Shown piece by piece: positions 6,401 through 7,326 of a stretch of 7,326 nt of DNA. The notes under the pieces were generated by a model that worked only from the letters and a program-made list of their open reading frames with translations, was not told the origin of the DNA and searched no databases. The first letter of the stretch is position 1. Each line of letters begins with the position of its first letter. The position numbers and the translations under genes were made by a program. The stretch is from Pseudomonadota bacterium (GTDB lineage: Bacteria > SZUA-182 > DTGQ01), in assembly GCA_030605265.1 (NCBI GenBank), contig JAUWIR010000222.1:1-7326 (forward strand). The letters are read 5' to 3'.

Positions 6401-7326
6401 CACAAGGAAGAGGATCGGCATTACTATGACACCAAATATTAAAACAGGTGTCCTTTTGAATTAAATCGAATTGCTCTTTACTTTGGTCAGTCCAACTAAT
6501 ATCTTCATCTATACGGGCTTTTGTATAATCCTTGGAATTATAGGAGGGGTCTGTTTCAATACTAGGGTCATAAGGATTATGATATAAGGAGCGATACCGA
6601 TAGGGCTGCTGATGCAAATCTTGGGTTTGCCAACTATTGCTTACTTGATGAAAATAAACTTCCGCATCCTGGGCATCCGACCAATTTGGATCTCTTTGCA
6701 TACTATTTCTATTTCCATGGGTTGCCCGATCTTTTGCATGACAGGCTTCACAGGCAAAAGCATATTTCCTGCTCGGTCTATCATCACTCCATGAGTCCCA
6801 AGATCCGCTTAAATCCGTATGATAGGCATGGGGACCTTTAAAATAGCTTAAGCTTGCCGAATCAAAAGCCATAATTCCCTGGTCTGCATGACACCCGTCA
6901 CAGCTGCCGGCTGAGGGGTGATGAACATTTTCCGCATCATCAGCAGTATACCGTCTCCCGTGGCAGTTATGGCAGCTTTCTTCTGATTCATTCTCATGGG
7001 CGGGAAAATCAGCAATTGTCTCCATTTTGATTGCTCCGGCAACTATAGGCGCATTGGCAACCTGGGCATCAGTTGCATTAGAGGGAAGATGGCAGCCAAA
7101 ACAAAATCGTCTTGAAGACGCAGGATTATTTGGGTTTGGGGGATCTAAATCATACCACCCGGGCCGCTCATCAGAGAGCAGATACTTATTCCCCCGAGAG
7201 GAACCATGGGGATTATGGCAATTGGAACAGGCTAATTTATCCCCCCTTAAATCGTCCTTCAAATTCAAATCATTAAAAACGGGGCTGGCTGAAACCCATC
7301 GTATCTGATGCCCGGAATAAGAATCA
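3402..7326 (-). CDS. Large multiheme c-type cytochrome with C-terminal discoidin-like domain (5' end outside window)
   Basis: The frame is open from the right edge to TGA at 3404-3402, giving 1307 visible residues (residue 1 = codon 7325-7323). It continues upstream in frame, so the true start and signal peptide lie outside. Heme sites: CXXCH beginning at residues 33, 75, 118, 142, 192, 339, 381, 454, 497, 533, 583, 649, 714, 825 and 904, plus CX4CH at 294 and CX3CH at 434. About 28 further histidines in this part could be distal ligands, consistent with mostly bis-His hemes. CHNPHGS (36) and CHNVHGS (828) are doubled-CXXCH signatures; 294-370 resembles the Geobacter CxxxxCH...CXXCH module. 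Two beta-rich modules follow (about 924-1059 and 1060-1154), then an F5/8 type C-like domain (about 1162-1300; ASIDGKTNTNW, RYLKIQA). C-type hemes are attached outside the cytoplasm, so an electron-transfer role at the envelope or surface is likely. The partner and acceptor are unknown. No CXXCK is seen, arguing against NrfA-type nitrite reductase. Confidence 0.95.
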   Translation of the reverse strand, partial: DSYSGHQIRWVSASPVFNDLNLKDDLRGDKLACSNCHNPHGSSRGNKYLLSDERPGWYDLDPPNPNNPASSRRFCFGCHLPSNATDAQVANAPIVAGAIKMETIADFPAHENESEESCHNCHGRRYTADDAENVHHPSAGSCDGCHADQGIMAFDSASLSYFKGPHAYHTDLSGSWDSWSDDRPSRKYAFACEACHAKDRATHGNRNSMQRDPNWSDAQDAEVYFHQVSNSWQTQDLHQQPYRYRSLYHNPYDPSIETDPSYNSKDYTKARIDEDISWTDQSKEQFDLIQKDTCFNIWCHSNADPLPCENYSRENSFKANKNFRLTWQDHEADAFGDRCNNCHGFTNDLIVGGEEEMEEKHYLSSYHRKHIGTSQEEYFLCGRCHKDTCSQTENIIHDEGYRTHVNGSKDVAFGNIYDISRNPCVDPKYSKPTCTNTCHQGPVKWNVYYPDGLCGTCHKIYDPNNLDDPNNPNFSMEDQSSHYVHYIADRGPRIRDCEVCHVYNGITHCDGQVSFKDDPSQGKAYPTEKTTVCDSCHGNEGDYDGVNNAVYGAKANWSGGSSMVYSSSEDKAKELNREKKEWCLGCHDNQPAYSKPSNDGKGTFAPNIAGNVNADNDYGRGYGYFITGHGLGRDQEYPASSGPGAGALCTDCHDAEEKHINHDNRTYSAGDRNYKEGYRLKKIMEISDPNRPLYIPRRGRNLNPLAEWQEFALCFKCHDRFELLWDAAYEKFTNSLSADEKAGYAKYGNDPALMPKTNFYEREFYIWYDPVEKRYKDGSECPEEVDCYVANLHTYHLISRGPGGTLKYWLSSWSDSPDPDSAISCPACHNVHGSPSARMLRHGELISSSGTEDKVPGFNFHYYCNTDSGGAPLPPKDITLEASRGGEMFPGYRGKGIILYTKVCNMCHGGRSYYERKLEFKIKDAIAVNSIEGGMGFGSGDQFIIIFNTMTNGTEVVSSETVRNTFLVCEDPDRAEETQREWGQDFEIKWSDPNGDASYHALTITWKDPSGANITRGDTIKIKPGALLKKRNTDFPMDPNSTCLISGTFDCSMIGAYADDRPGVTVEFSGATDGPGLDSGNINDALQLNNGHIWGENIVASWADPNINNILSIVLSSPFDVAVGDTITLGSIIKDKENNLLSGACVLWGSFEQSDPNFYSPKKVVWSSFPGRPDSPDTASIDGKTNTNWVPGGPDPEGARIIYDLTGGAYECRISQVQIYTGRFDDDIKLNIWVSKNNTFVDEWALISEEQIFSKAEPFAPGWHEFGFSSPRNARYLKIQALREKGNLHEFFYEVKFMGKFPPLPPS
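5912..5944. repeat. Two-copy 15-nt direct repeat (18-nt period) inside the cytochrome gene
   Basis: GATTATTAGGATCAT occurs exactly at 5912-5926 and 5930-5944. On the coding strand it encodes DPNNLDDPNNPN, a 6-residue period in the linker just after the CGTCH heme site. The period is a multiple of three, so gain or loss of a unit would keep the frame. A similar Asp/Pro/Asn-rich stretch (PPNPNNPASS) sits near the second heme site, suggesting flexible spacers. Confidence 0.75.

Noticed and set aside
7266..7268. TTG as start codon of the cytochrome
   Set aside because: The frame stays open upstream to the window edge, no signal peptide follows this codon, and the preceding residues read as normal cytochrome sequence. 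The TTG is an internal leucine.
1..7326. CRISPR array, tRNA, rRNA, insertion sequence or attachment site
   Set aside because: No regularly spaced repeats, cloverleaf, transposase or terminal inverted repeats were seen on either strand.

Overview
The window holds parts of two very large genes, both on the minus strand and both cut by a window edge, separated by about 207 bp of AT-rich intergenic DNA. Transcription runs right to left: first a multiheme c-type cytochrome (5' end outside the window), then a secreted protein built from fibronectin type III (FN3) and bacterial Ig-like modules (3' end outside the window). I see no RNA gene, CRISPR array, insertion sequence or transport gene. Other open frames of 60-150 codons lie inside these two genes in wrong frames and are not annotated.

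Right part (3402-7326): the visible 1307 residues carry 17 likely heme attachment sites (15 CXXCH, one CX4CH, one CX3CH) in the first ~910 residues. Two beta-rich modules with GDTI(T/K) signatures follow, then a C-terminal discoidin-like (F5/8 type C) domain. No catalytic heme motif such as CXXCK is present. The layout suggests electron transfer by a protein held on or near the cell surface.

Middle (3195-3401): AT-rich DNA with six copies of CTTCAT/ATGAAG, a short hairpin, and a sigma-70-like promoter match on the opposite strand. I see no convincing terminator or coding-strand promoter.

Left part (1-3194): a 1064-codon uninterrupted frame starts at an ATG with a clear Sec signal peptide and runs off the left edge. 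It encodes three N-terminal FN3 domains, alternating Ig-like and FN3 modules (one Ig-like module seems to contain an inserted FN3-like module), and two invasin/Big-1-like domains. It has no CXXCH and is probably an extracellular structural or adhesive protein.

Organism: a bacterium of moderate-to-low GC (around 40% by eye) with a rich extracellular cytochrome repertoire. The CxxxxCH...CXXCH module was first defined in Geobacter, but similar proteins occur in many anaerobic lineages, so I do not name a phylum. The two genes may be co-transcribed and may form a surface electron-transfer and attachment assembly; this is inference from order, strand and domain content.
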